From NCBI RefSeq assembly GCF_000759435.1, contig NZ_JRJG01000074.1, positions 1-44,571 on the forward strand: a stretch of DNA of 44,571 nt. Reading direction: 5' to 3'. The translations under genes were made by a program, and so were the position numbers. Origin of the DNA: Hoeflea sp. BAL378 (GTDB lineage Bacteria; Pseudomonadota; Alphaproteobacteria; Rhizobiales; Rhizobiaceae). The notes beneath the pieces were generated by a model. It did no database searches. It saw nothing but the letters and a program-made list of their open reading frames with translations, and was not told the DNA's origin. Position 1 is the first letter of the stretch. Each line of letters begins with the position of its first letter. This document shows, piece by piece, positions 1 to 8,471 of this stretch.

Positions 1-27
1 TGCCGTTGCTGGCAAGTGGCCGGCTGA

Positions 28-60
28 CAGAAATCCCGGCGCCGCAAAGCGGCGCCGGGA
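28..60 (-). terminator. Rho-independent terminator of torCDA
   Basis: A perfect 12-bp stem lies just past the stop codon of the reductase gene: bases 34-45 pair with 49-60 around a three-base loop. Read on the minus strand the stem is followed by ATTTCTGTC, a short T-rich stretch. Position and structure fit the end of the torCDA transcript. The weak T-tract keeps this below certainty. Bases 1-27 hold nothing I can identify. Confidence 0.7.
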
Positions 61-89
61 GACGATGGCTAGGGACTGCCGACCCGGCG

Positions 90-2567
90 TTATTCGGCCG
101 CTGCCGGGGCCATGAACGCCGTGACTTCAGGCACGGTGCCGGTGAACTTCTCTATCTCGACCATGCAGGTGTGGGCGGAGGTCGCCTGGGCCAGCCTGGA
201 CGTGCCGATATCGATGGTGAGAACGTTCGGGTCGCCGTATTTGCACAGCGTGTTCGGATCGGTGATATCCTCCGGATCGTACCAGGCGCCTTCCTGGACC
301 TGAATGACGCTGGCGCGGATGTCGTCGGTCACCTTGGCGCCGGCGAGGATCTGGCCGCGGCCGTTGAAGACGCGAACGATGTCGCCGTCGACGATACCGC
401 GGTCGGCCGCATCCTTGGTGTTGAGCCAGCACGGCTCGCGACCCTTGACCGCATAGAGTTCGCGGGCACTGGAACCGCACAACTGCGAGTGCATCCGGTA
501 GTCCGGGTGACTGGAGTTGAGATGCAGCGGATAGGTCTTGTCCTTCTGGCCGAGCCATTCGACCGGCTCCATCCAGGAGGCATGCGGCGGGCAATCGTCA
601 TAGCCGAATTTCTCGATCTCGTTGGAGAAGATCTCGATCTTGCCCGTTGCCGTCGGCATCATGTTCATCAGCGGGTCTTCCCTGAAGTCCGCATATTTCA
701 CACGAAGCTGGTTGGCTTCCGGCGTCTCGAATTCGACGATGCCCTGTTCCCAGAATTCCTCGAATTCCGGCATGGCGACGTCCTTCTTGGCGGCCAGGTC
801 CCGGGCCTGGTTGTAGAGGTCGGCGATCATGTCCTCGGGCGTCTTGCCTTCGGTGAACTCCTTTTCCACGCCGAGCCGCTTGGCGAGTTCGACGAAGATC
901 GCCCAGTCGTCGCGGGCCTCGAACACCGGTTCGACGATCTTGGCCATCTTGACGAAGGCCTGGTTGGCGACGACGCCGACGCGTTCGATGTCGTTGCGCT
1001 CGCACGATGTCGTGGCCGGCAGGACGATGTCGGCAAAGCGCGCCGATGCGGTCCACTGGATGTCCTGGATGACGACGGTTTCGAACTTCTTCCAGGCCTT
1101 GCGCATGCGGTTGCGGTCCTGGTGGTGGTGGAACGGATTGCCGCCGACCCAGTAGGTCATCTTCACATCCGGATAGCGATGCTTGCCGCCATTGTGCTCG
1201 AACTCGCCGCCGGGATTTTCCAGCATGTCGACGATCCGGGCGCATGGGATGGTGACGTGGCCCTTGTCTTCAGGCCAGGCCTTGATTTCGTTCCGCTTTC
1301 CGGGGCTGATGGCGCTGCCGAGCGCCGGGCCGTTCGATTGTGCGACGCCGGCGTTGTCGAGATGGTAACGCTGGCAGAAGCCGCCGCCCGGCAGGCCGAT
1401 CTGACCGATCATCGATGCCATGGTGATGAACATCCAGGGCCACTGTTCGCCGTGCTGCTGGCGCTGCGGCGTCCAGCCGGTGACCAGCATGGTGCGGCCG
1501 GCAACGAACTGGCGGGCCAGTTCGCGGATCTTTTCAGCCGGGACTTCGCACTGTTCTGCGGCCCATTCCGCGGTCTTTTCGATCTTGTCCCAGCCCGCGC
1601 CCTTCAGGTAGTCGGCGAATTTCTCGAAACCGAAGGTGTAGTTCTCGATGAAATCCTTGTCATAGAGGTCTTCGGTCAAAAGCGTGTGGCAGATGCCCAG
1701 CGCCAGCGGAATGTCGGCATGCGGCCGGGCCGGCAGCCATTCGCCGTCAACCTGCTTGCACAGGTCGATATTGACGGGGTTGATGAAGATCTTCTTCAGC
1801 TCCGTCTTGGCCTTCATGCTGTCGAACCAGTTCTTTTCGCCATGGTCGGGAATGGCGGCGGAAATCCGGTTGTCCTTCAGCGGGTCGGAGGCCCAGAAGA
1901 CGATCAGGTCGCTGTTTTCCATGATCGAGCGATGGCTGGTCTGCGGGCCTTCGGCGTCGATCTGGCCGAGAATATAGGGCATGATGCCCTCGAGCGCGCC
2001 CTTGGAATAGTCACCGGTGCTGAACACGGCGCCGCCGTTCAGGTTCATCAGCTTCTTCAGCATGTTCTGCGGATTCTGGACGCGGCCGGAGCTGCGCCAT
2101 CCATAGGTGCCGGTGTAGATCGCCCAGGGACCTTCCTCGTCGTGCAGGCGCTTGACTTCATTGGCGACCAGATCGAGGGCCTGCTCCCAGGAGACGCGGA
2201 CAAAATCACCCGAGCCGCGGCTGTCGCGTTCGGCCTTCGGTCCGTTTTCGAGATAGGCGCGGCGAACCATCGGATATTTGATGCGCGCCGAATTGTAGAC
2301 GGTGTCCTGGACGCCGATCAGGGCCGGATTGGGATTTGTATCCTTTTCCCACGGGCGCAGGCTGACGAAGCGGCCGTCTTCGACGGCGCCCCAGAAGGCG
2401 CCCCAGTGCGAGCCGCTGAAGATTTCCTTCTTGCCGTCCGCGGCGAAGGCACGCGCCACGGCGCCCGGCAGGATCGCGCCGGCAGCGCCGATGACCGCAA
2501 GCGAGGATGTCGCCGTCAGGAACCTCCTGCGCGACAGCGAACCGGACATCAGATTTTGGACAGACAT
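90..2567 (-). CDS. torA: Periplasmic molybdopterin S/N-oxide reductase (TMAO/DMSO reductase)
   Basis: This is the terminal reductase of anaerobic TMAO or DMSO respiration, which reduces the N- or S-oxide in the periplasm with bis-MGD molybdenum. The protein is 825 aa, against about 823 for Rhodobacter DorA and 848 for E. coli TorA. It has a twin-arginine signal (SRRRFL, residues 12-17) with cleavage near residue 42. GDYSKGA carries the presumed serine ligand to Mo (S188), and YTGTYGWRS places Tyr155 and Trp157 where DMSO reductases have their active-site Tyr/Trp. SMIGQIGLPGGGF and GGNPFHHHQDRNRM are family signatures. The ATG at 2567 is chosen because AAAGGAGA precedes it; an upstream in-frame ATG at 2609 lacks a site. 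The gene is third in the torC-torD-torA order seen in Rhodobacter dor operons. TMAO versus DMSO preference cannot be settled from sequence, so torA is a family symbol here. Confidence 0.93.
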   Translation of the reverse strand: MSVQNLMSGSLSRRRFLTATSSLAVIGAAGAILPGAVARAFAADGKKEIFSGSHWGAFWGAVEDGRFVSLRPWEKDTNPNPALIGVQDTVYNSARIKYPMVRRAYLENGPKAERDSRGSGDFVRVSWEQALDLVANEVKRLHDEEGPWAIYTGTYGWRSSGRVQNPQNMLKKLMNLNGGAVFSTGDYSKGALEGIMPYILGQIDAEGPQTSHRSIMENSDLIVFWASDPLKDNRISAAIPDHGEKNWFDSMKAKTELKKIFINPVNIDLCKQVDGEWLPARPHADIPLALGICHTLLTEDLYDKDFIENYTFGFEKFADYLKGAGWDKIEKTAEWAAEQCEVPAEKIRELARQFVAGRTMLVTGWTPQRQQHGEQWPWMFITMASMIGQIGLPGGGFCQRYHLDNAGVAQSNGPALGSAISPGKRNEIKAWPEDKGHVTIPCARIVDMLENPGGEFEHNGGKHRYPDVKMTYWVGGNPFHHHQDRNRMRKAWKKFETVVIQDIQWTASARFADIVLPATTSCERNDIERVGVVANQAFVKMAKIVEPVFEARDDWAIFVELAKRLGVEKEFTEGKTPEDMIADLYNQARDLAAKKDVAMPEFEEFWEQGIVEFETPEANQLRVKYADFREDPLMNMMPTATGKIEIFSNEIEKFGYDDCPPHASWMEPVEWLGQKDKTYPLHLNSSHPDYRMHSQLCGSSARELYAVKGREPCWLNTKDAADRGIVDGDIVRVFNGRGQILAGAKVTDDIRASVIQVQEGAWYDPEDITDPNTLCKYGDPNVLTIDIGTSRLAQATSAHTCMVEIEKFTGTVPEVTAFMAPAAAE

Positions 2568-2602
2568 AATATTCTCCTTTATCTTTCGAAGCTTAAGCTT
2601 GT

Positions 2603-2633
2603 CTGGCAATTTGGGTTTGCGCGTTCTTGCCAG
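2603..2633 (-). other. Inverted repeat in the torD-torA gap
   Basis: CTGGCAA (2603-2609) and TTGCCAG (2627-2633) form a perfect 7-bp inverted repeat with a 17-base loop, in the 127-base gap between torD and torA. Next to it, at 2589-2600, is the 12-bp palindrome AAGCTTAAGCTT, just upstream of the torA ribosome binding site. Together they could form an mRNA processing or stability structure that lets the reductase be made in a different amount from its chaperone. No function is shown by the sequence. Confidence 0.4.
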
Positions 2634-2694
2634 GGGAACGACGGGCGGCGATGGTTTCGCCTTTGCCCCTTGGTCCTTTCTTCACTGCCCCGCG

Positions 2695-3381
2695 CTAGCG
2701 CGGGCTTGGATCGAGTTCGGCCGGGCGAAAAGCCAGGTCAGGCGGCAACCGGGCGCCGGGGCAAGGCAGCGGCTCGCTGAGCAGCCGGTTGAGCAGGCGG
2801 GCCGCGCCGGCATAGAAGCCGGTCTTGTCGAAGTCGCCGCAGGCCTTTGCGAAGGCGGGAACCCAGCTCCTGAGCCGTTCGTGCAGCGACCGGACCGTGG
2901 CGATATCGCCCTGGTCCTCCGACACGCCGGCCAGCCGCAATGTTTCCTCCAGCAGCGACAGTTCGATCACCAGGTGATCGGGCGCTTCGGGAAAACCCTC
3001 GACCGGCTGCATGCTTTGCTCGCGCAGCAGCCTGGCCATCTGGCCGGCCGGTTCCTGGAACAGGCGGCCGGTGCCGACATAGGCCGATTCATAGGGAGGC
3101 GCCGACATCGGGCCGCCGGCCCCGAGGAAAAGCAGGCAGAAAGCCTTGTTGAGCTCGGTGACGCCGGCCTTCGGGGTGCCGAAGGCGCGGGCGATCCCGA
3201 CGAGTTCGGCCACGTCATCCTGAAGCAACGGGATCCGCGACAGCAGTGCGAGCGGGCCGGTATCAGCGGGAAGCGTCATAGCCTCGAGCTCGGCGAGCTC
3301 CAGCGGGGTGCCGAACAGGCCGCTCAAGGTGGCGACGGCATCGGCATAATGCGGTCCGGAAATCCTTAGATGGGCATTCAT
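2695..3381 (-). CDS. torD: TorD/DorD-type molybdoenzyme maturation chaperone
   Basis: This is a cytoplasmic chaperone of the TorD family, which binds the reductase apoprotein and its Tat signal and holds it for molybdopterin insertion before export. At 228 aa it has the normal family length. The diagnostic pieces are NKAFCLLFLG near residue 80, PPYESAY near residue 95, and EAPDHLVIELSLLEETL around 130-150, matching the E-x-x-D-H region of the family. GAAGG precedes the ATG at 3381 at usable distance. It sits between torC and torA, which is the Rhodobacter dor arrangement and differs from E. coli torCAD. It is unlikely to serve another molybdoenzyme, since torA is the only one in the window. 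Confidence 0.9.
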   Translation of the reverse strand: MNAHLRISGPHYADAVATLSGLFGTPLELAELEAMTLPADTGPLALLSRIPLLQDDVAELVGIARAFGTPKAGVTELNKAFCLLFLGAGGPMSAPPYESAYVGTGRLFQEPAGQMARLLREQSMQPVEGFPEAPDHLVIELSLLEETLRLAGVSEDQGDIATVRSLHERLRSWVPAFAKACGDFDKTGFYAGAARLLNRLLSEPLPCPGARLPPDLAFRPAELDPSPR

Positions 3382-3412
3382 GGTCTTGAACCTTCGTTTG
3401 AGGGGGAACCCG

Positions 3413-3432
3413 TGCCCGGCCGATGCCGGGCA
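3413..3432 (-). other. Intercistronic hairpin between torC and torD
   Basis: TGCCCGGC (3413-3420) and GCCGGGCA (3425-3432) form a perfect 8-bp stem with the loop CGAT, 11 bases past the torC stop codon on the minus strand. There is no T-tract, so it is more likely a processing or 3'-protection element that raises torC message relative to the downstream genes than a terminator. This is inference from position and shape. Confidence 0.5.
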
Positions 3433-3442
3433 GAGCCGGTGA

Positions 3443-4612
3443 TCAGGCGTCCGGCGAGTCCTTCGGCATGTCCTTGGCGTGCAGTTGCAGATAGCTCTGC
3501 AGGAAGCGGACCTCCTCGACGCTGAGCGACGTGTTGGCCTTCATGTCCTTGAGGATGCCGGCCCACTGGTTGGCGAGGAAATGGTCGGGACCGGGCGCGC
3601 TGTGGCAGGTGCCGCAGGCTGCGTTGTACATTTCGTCGCCATAGCCGACGATGCCGTCGCGGTCGGCGGTGAAGGTATCGATCCTGGCCCAGGCGGTGAG
3701 CGTCCCTTCCATCCAGTTGAGACCGGTCTCGGCATCGTTCTGGATTTCCTTGACGTCAGCGCCCTTGGCCATGTCGGCGGACAGGGTGGCCAGGAAAAGC
3801 CGGCGTCCCATTTCCTTGACGAGGACGCGCTCCATGCCTTCCTGCATCCAGCCCTCGATGCCGATCTTGATCCAGTCGCCATCGCGCTCCAGAACGGTGA
3901 CCTGTGTCATCGGCAGGATGCTGCCGTCGCCCTTGCCGGCGTCATCGGCGGGTTTTGCCGCGTACAGCTTGGCCGACGTGAGCGCATAGAGGATATCGGC
4001 GCTCTGGTTGTCCTTGGCGGCGCCGGAAAGCGTTGCGAAGATCGACTTGTAGCCGCTCGACATGTCCGGCAGCTCGTGGGCGATGCCCTTGTGGCAATCG
4101 ATGCAGGTGCCGCCGTCAATGGCTGCCTGCTTCATCTTTACGGCCTTCGGCTTCTGGTGCTCGAAGTCCATGGCGTCAAAGGAGTGGCAGGTGCGGCACT
4201 GCGCGGAATCGTTGGCCTTCATCGTGTCCCAGACCGTCTGGGCCATGCGCAGGCGCTCATGCGTGAACTTCTCGCGCGTGTCGATCGTGCCGGCGAGCTC
4301 GCTCCAGAGATCCTTCGCAGCCATCAGCTTGGCCTCGTAGAGCTCGAGGCCGCTCTTGGGGACGTGGCAATCCGGACAGCCGGCGCGGACGCCGGAGGGG
4401 TTCTTGTAATGGACGGTTTTCTTGTATTCTTCAAAATTGTTGTCGGCCATGCTATGGCAACTGACGCAGAATTCGGTCGTCGTCGTCATTTCCAGGGCAC
4501 TGTGGAAACCGACGAAGCCGACAACGCCGATGATCACGCCGGCGCCGCCGACAATCCCCATCGTCGCGGGACGCGTGAGGAAGCGGAACGCCGCTTTGAA
4601 AGGATTGGTCAT
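3443..4612 (-). CDS. torC: Membrane-anchored pentaheme c-type cytochrome TorC/DorC (NapC/NirT family)
   Basis: This protein passes electrons from the quinol pool to the periplasmic reductase. It is 389 aa and starts with one membrane anchor (about residues 18-37). The NapC/NirT domain carries four CxxCH heme sites: CVSCH 49-53, CPDCH 79-83, CRTCH 139-143 and CIDCH 170-174. A C-terminal TorC-type extension carries a fifth, CGTCH 333-337. Between them, residues about 215-265 (VTVLERDGDWIKIGIEGWM) look like a small SH3-like beta module. Five hemes on a NapC core is the TorC/DorC signature. It is the first gene of the torCDA operon and is divergent from the response regulator gene. The ribosome site before the ATG is weak (GGGTGA). 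Confidence 0.94.
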   Translation of the reverse strand: MTNPFKAAFRFLTRPATMGIVGGAGVIIGVVGFVGFHSALEMTTTTEFCVSCHSMADNNFEEYKKTVHYKNPSGVRAGCPDCHVPKSGLELYEAKLMAAKDLWSELAGTIDTREKFTHERLRMAQTVWDTMKANDSAQCRTCHSFDAMDFEHQKPKAVKMKQAAIDGGTCIDCHKGIAHELPDMSSGYKSIFATLSGAAKDNQSADILYALTSAKLYAAKPADDAGKGDGSILPMTQVTVLERDGDWIKIGIEGWMQEGMERVLVKEMGRRLFLATLSADMAKGADVKEIQNDAETGLNWMEGTLTAWARIDTFTADRDGIVGYGDEMYNAACGTCHSAPGPDHFLANQWAGILKDMKANTSLSVEEVRFLQSYLQLHAKDMPKDSPDA

Positions 4613-4739
4613 TCTGTCACCCGGAATATCGTTAGCCCACTGGAATTTGGTAGGTTCAGGATGGCCGGATGGTGTAAAGGAACGCCGCTGCGATGTTTAA
4701 TGAACGAAACTCAATTGTAAACGAAATGAGACCGAGGGC
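4613..4739. promoter_or_regulatory. Divergent torC/torR promoter region with a direct repeat
   Basis: These 127 bases must hold the promoters for torCDA (leftward) and the response regulator gene (rightward). Two near-identical elements, GAACGAAAC at 4702-4710 and AAACGAAAT at 4719-4727, lie in direct orientation 17 bases apart. On the other strand they read GTTTCGTTC and ATTTCGTTT; the first continues to CGTTCATTAA, which shares GTTCAT with the E. coli TorR box. Direct repeats are the usual binding pattern of OmpR-family regulators, so this is a candidate operator. Binding itself is inferred. No FNR-type box was found here. Confidence 0.5.
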
Positions 4740-5465
4740 ATGAAGAGCGGGCTTTCCGTCAGTCCACAGGATATCAGGATCGCCGTCGTCGACGACGAAC
4801 CGGTCATCCAGCAGACCCTGCGCGCCTATTTCGAAGCGGCCGGTTTCAGGGTTTCGAGCGCCGACAGCGCCATCGCCCTCCGGCGCCTGATGGACCGCGA
4901 GCAGATCGATCTGCTGCTGCTCGACATCCGCCTGCCCGACTGCGACGGACTGACGCTGATGCGCGAGATCCGTGCGAAGTCGAACGTGCCGGTGATCCTG
5001 GTCACCTCGTGCGCGGAAGAGGCCGACCGGGTGGTCGGACTGGAACTCGGCGCCGACGACTATGTGACAAAACCGTTCTCCTCGCGCGAACTGCTGGCAA
5101 GGGTCAACACCGTGCTGCGCCGGACGATGAGCTCGCAGAAGGCGGTCAAACAGGGCCAGCGCCGCTTTCACGGCTGGACGCTCGAGCTGGATGCCCACAG
5201 GCTGACCTCGCCGCAGGGGGAGACGAGCCGCCTGACCCACGGCGAATTCGACATCTTGACCGCCCTTACCCGCAATCCCGGACGGATCATGAGCCGCGAC
5301 GACCTGATCGCGGCGGTGACCGACCGGGAATGGAACCCGAACGATCGCACCATCGACGTGCTGATCAGCCGGCTGCGCCGCAAGATCGAACCCGATCCGG
5401 CCAAGCCGACGATCATCGTCACCGAATACGGCCTAGGCTACATCTTCACCGAGCGCGTGACCTGA
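4740..5465 (+). CDS. torR: OmpR-family response regulator (TorR/DorR type)
   Basis: This 241-aa two-component regulator probably activates the divergent torCDA operon. The N-terminal receiver domain (about residues 13-128) has the acidic pair D18/D19, the phosphoacceptor D62 (LLLLDIRLPDCDG) and K111 (YVTKPF). The C-terminal winged helix (about 140-240) ends in VLISRLRRKIEPDP...IVTEYGLGYIF, typical of the OmpR/PhoB class. The partner kinase gene converges on it from the right. The ATG at 4740 is the only possible start in this frame after the stop codon at 4701, although GAGGG ends only one base before it, an unusually short spacing. TorR versus DorR naming depends on the true substrate. Confidence 0.88.
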   Translation: MKSGLSVSPQDIRIAVVDDEPVIQQTLRAYFEAAGFRVSSADSAIALRRLMDREQIDLLLLDIRLPDCDGLTLMREIRAKSNVPVILVTSCAEEADRVVGLELGADDYVTKPFSSRELLARVNTVLRRTMSSQKAVKQGQRRFHGWTLELDAHRLTSPQGETSRLTHGEFDILTALTRNPGRIMSRDDLIAAVTDREWNPNDRTIDVLISRLRRKIEPDPAKPTIIVTEYGLGYIFTERVT

Positions 5466-5489
5466 AGCCCTCGCGACCGTGCGGGATAT

Positions 5490-5508
5490 TGCCCCTCAGC
5501 CAGGGGCA
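5490..5508. terminator. Possible bidirectional terminator between the convergent torR and torS
   Basis: TGCCCCT (5490-5496) pairs with AGGGGCA (5502-5508) around a five-base loop in the 56-base gap between the convergent regulator and kinase genes. The location suits a shared terminator, but neither strand has a T-run after the stem, so Rho-dependent ending is equally possible. Confidence 0.35.
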
Positions 5509-5521
5509 CGGGCCGAAGGCC

Positions 5522-8293
5522 TTATAAAGCCTCCATCGCCGCTTCACGCTCTTGAACGCCCAGCTCCCTGGCCGCGCGGGCGGCGAGCGCTTTGAGTTCG
5601 CCCTCCAGCCCATCCAGCAGCGCGTCCACGGCAGTAGCGGCCGCAGCGTAATCGTCTTCATCGGCGGCGCATTCGGCCTGCCCGGCAAGCCGTGCGATGG
5701 TCGCGGCCCCGACATGGCTCGCCCCTCCCCGCATCCGGTGGGCGATGCGCGACACCACCTCGAGCTTGCCGCCCGCCATCGCAACCCTCAGTCCGGCGGC
5801 CATGCCGGGCGTTTCCGAGATATAGAGCTCGACGATCTTGCGGGCCCATTCGAGCCCGAGATCGCGCGCATGCTGGGCCAGGATGCTGCTGTCCCCCGGC
5901 AGGGTCTGTGCTGCCGGCGGACGCGGCGCCATGCCGATTGCCACGGCCATCGCCGCTTCGAGATCGGCCCAGCGGTAGGGCTTGCCGACGAAACCATCGA
6001 ACAGGGTCCGCTCCTCGCCCAGACGCTGGTCGGCCGACAGGTCGGCGGTCAGGGCGACGATCGGAACCGTGGCCCGCGTCTCGTGGCCGAGCTCGCGGAT
6101 CCGCCGCGTCGCCTCGATTCCGTCGAGGTCCGGCATCGACAGATCCATCAGCAGGATATCGAAATCGTTCTCCGCTGCCGCGTCGATCGCCGAGTATCCG
6201 TCGCTCACCACCGTCACGTCGTGGCCGGCGCGCACCAGCAGCGCCTTGGCGATCATCGCGTTCACCTGGTTGTCCTCGGCGACCAGCACCTTCAGCTCCG
6301 GCAGCGCCACGCCATCGTCCGGGTCCGGCGCCTCGGGCATGGAGTCGTCCGACGGCGCGAACGGCATGCGCACCGTGAAGACGGTGCCGCCGCCGGGCGG
6401 GCAAACGAAGTCAATCTCTCCCCCGACCTGCGCTAGAAAGCCCTTGCAGATCGCAAGCCCCAGCCCGGAGCCGCCGAAGCGGCGCGACACGCTGCCATCG
6501 GCCTGGATGAAGGGTTCGAAAAGCGTGGCGCGGCTGGCTTCGGGAATGCCCATGCCGGTATCCGCGACGACGAAACGAAGCCAGAGCAGGTCTTGCGTCG
6601 TGGCTGCCGGATCGAGGTCGACGCTCAGGCTGACGGACCCGGTTGCCGTGAACTTGACCGCATTGCCGAGAATGTTGAGCAGGACCTGGTCGAGCTTGCC
6701 GGGGTCCCCGACCAGGCGGTCGGGGACGTCCTTCGCGATGGTCGAGCGGTAGTCGAGGCCCCTTTGCAGGGCGGTGGAGCGGATTGTCGCCTCGACCACG
6801 GCGATCTGCTCGGCCAGCGAAAAGGCGATCTTCTCGATGGTGGAGCGGCCGCTCTCGATGCGGGAATAGTCGAGGATATCGTTGACGATGTCGCGCAGCA
6901 GATGGCCCGACTTGGCGAGCCCGTCGATCCAGATCCGCTGCTCGTCCGACAGGGTGCTGCCCTCGAGCAACTGGACCGAGCCTAAAATGCCGTTGAGAGG
7001 CGTGCGGATCTCGTGACTCATCATCGCCATGAACTGGGATTTCGCCCGGTTGGCGCGGCTGGCATGGGCGACCAGATCGTCGCGCAGCTTGTCGATCCGT
7101 CCTTGCAGGCGCTCGTTGGACACGGCCTTGCGCCGCAGGCCCTCCAGCGTGGCGGCGATGGCGCCGGGCTCGTCGGGCCAGCGCGAGGCCGGGACCGGCA
7201 CCTGGTAATTTCCGCTTTCCAGTCGCGCCAGCGACACGGCGAGCGAGGCGAGCGGCACCGACAGCCGCGTCCGGATGAAGCGCAGGGTCAGAAAGCTGAA
7301 GGCGAGCGCCGCAAGCAGAACGAGCGTCGAAACGGCGAGGCCGGACAGGGCGGCCTGCTGTTCGACTTCGGCGCGCTGAAAGGCGATATCGAGCGCCATA
7401 TGCCCGGTCGAGAGGATCGGCTCATAGGCGTCGCTGCAGTTTTCGGACCAGGCCTTCGGCGCGTCAACGGGTTCACCGCTGCCTGACAGGCCGTTCAGGA
7501 TGTCCGACATCACTTGCTGGGTCTCGGCCGTCTTCAGGCGGCCCCGGCGGATGGCGTCGAGCAGGTCAGAGCGGTAGGGCAGATGCGAGGCGGTCCGCTC
7601 CATCTGCACCCACAGCTCCCGATAGGCGCCGATATCCTGCTGCCAGCCGTCGCGTTCGTCGCGGGTAAGCGGAATGTCGTGTTGCACCTGGCGGCGGAAG
7701 CCGGAGCATTGCAGCGCGTAGCGGTCGCGAATGGAATAGGAGAGCTCGCGGATGGCGACCAGTTCGCCGAGCTCGGGGTTGAGCGCCCTGAGCCGCGTGC
7801 CGACGGTGGTGGCCGTTTGTGCGAAGGCGGCGGCAAGGCCGTAGATCGCCTGGCGCCAAGGCTCGATGGCCGCGACATCGCGCTGGTCGCGCGGAAGCTG
7901 CGTTTGCGCCAAGACAAGGGAACGCGTCCGGGAGACGCGATCAAAGGCCTGGTCCATTGCAGCAAGCTGGCCGGAATTGCCGTCGGCATCGTGGTCTTCC
8001 AACGTCCTGCGGGTGGAATCGAAGATATCGTCGACCCTTGCCATCATCGCCTGGATCGGGGTCGCGGCATCGTCTTCCTGCAGCAGGCTGACGCCCGCGG
8101 TGCCGATGCCGCGCCTGACCTCCGTCGCACCAATGAACAGCATCCGGTCCATGGCGACGAGGGCGACGACATTGCGGGCATCGACGAAACCGCGCCAGGA
8201 AACCCCGGCGCCGGCCAGGGCCGCCACGATGATGATCGCCACCGTGGTGGCGTAGAGCAGCTTCACTCCCTGGGTGACGGACTTTCTGAACAT
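5522..8293 (-). CDS. torS: Tripartite hybrid sensor histidine kinase (TorS/DorS type)
   Basis: This is an inner-membrane sensor of about 923 aa that would phosphorylate the TorR-like regulator by a His-Asp-His-Asp relay. From the start at 8293 it has TM1 (about residues 12-34), a large helical periplasmic sensor (about 35-315), TM2 (about 320-345) and a HAMP linker. The kinase core has H427 in HEIRTPLNG, N544 in GNAVKF, DTGMGIP and GSGLGL. A receiver follows with D717 (LLMDLSMPDLDG), then an HPt domain with H852 (AHRMRGG). This HK-REC-HPt layout matches TorS. The ATG at 8293 is preferred because GAGGAAAG precedes it; a GTG at 8311 would add six residues. No torT gene is present, so the sensor may bind its ligand directly, as suggested for DorS. 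Confidence 0.9.
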   Translation of the reverse strand: MFRKSVTQGVKLLYATTVAIIIVAALAGAGVSWRGFVDARNVVALVAMDRMLFIGATEVRRGIGTAGVSLLQEDDAATPIQAMMARVDDIFDSTRRTLEDHDADGNSGQLAAMDQAFDRVSRTRSLVLAQTQLPRDQRDVAAIEPWRQAIYGLAAAFAQTATTVGTRLRALNPELGELVAIRELSYSIRDRYALQCSGFRRQVQHDIPLTRDERDGWQQDIGAYRELWVQMERTASHLPYRSDLLDAIRRGRLKTAETQQVMSDILNGLSGSGEPVDAPKAWSENCSDAYEPILSTGHMALDIAFQRAEVEQQAALSGLAVSTLVLLAALAFSFLTLRFIRTRLSVPLASLAVSLARLESGNYQVPVPASRWPDEPGAIAATLEGLRRKAVSNERLQGRIDKLRDDLVAHASRANRAKSQFMAMMSHEIRTPLNGILGSVQLLEGSTLSDEQRIWIDGLAKSGHLLRDIVNDILDYSRIESGRSTIEKIAFSLAEQIAVVEATIRSTALQRGLDYRSTIAKDVPDRLVGDPGKLDQVLLNILGNAVKFTATGSVSLSVDLDPAATTQDLLWLRFVVADTGMGIPEASRATLFEPFIQADGSVSRRFGGSGLGLAICKGFLAQVGGEIDFVCPPGGGTVFTVRMPFAPSDDSMPEAPDPDDGVALPELKVLVAEDNQVNAMIAKALLVRAGHDVTVVSDGYSAIDAAAENDFDILLMDLSMPDLDGIEATRRIRELGHETRATVPIVALTADLSADQRLGEERTLFDGFVGKPYRWADLEAAMAVAIGMAPRPPAAQTLPGDSSILAQHARDLGLEWARKIVELYISETPGMAAGLRVAMAGGKLEVVSRIAHRMRGGASHVGAATIARLAGQAECAADEDDYAAAATAVDALLDGLEGELKALAARAARELGVQEREAAMEAL

Positions 8294-8343
8294 GACGCTT
8301 TCCTCGGCCACGGCAGAACGGCGGCCTGACGGGATTCCGGGCG

Positions 8344-8416
8344 CCTGGCCCGCTGATCAGGCCAGGGCTATCGCATTTGACAAGGTTTCCTCCCGGCCCG
8401 CCCGACCAGCGGGAGG
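8344..8416. other. Two inverted repeats between moaA and torS
   Basis: The 178-base gap between the moaA stop and the kinase start contains CCTGGCC (8344-8350) with GGCCAGG (8360-8366), enclosing a TGATCA palindrome, and CCTCCCG (8389-8395) with CGGGAGG (8410-8416). Neither is followed by a T-run. They could end the moaA transcript or lie in the torS leader or promoter. Nothing else is recognisable in the gap. Confidence 0.4.
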
Positions 8417-8471
8417 ACCCCACCCGGTTTAGCCTCTCGGGGATCGAAAAGAGGCGGGGACGATCGTCATG

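Noticed and set aside
6-2780. Very long plus-strand open frame (about 924 codons)
   Set aside because: It is antisense to torA, in high-GC DNA where such frames are common, and has no recognisable domain or ribosome site.
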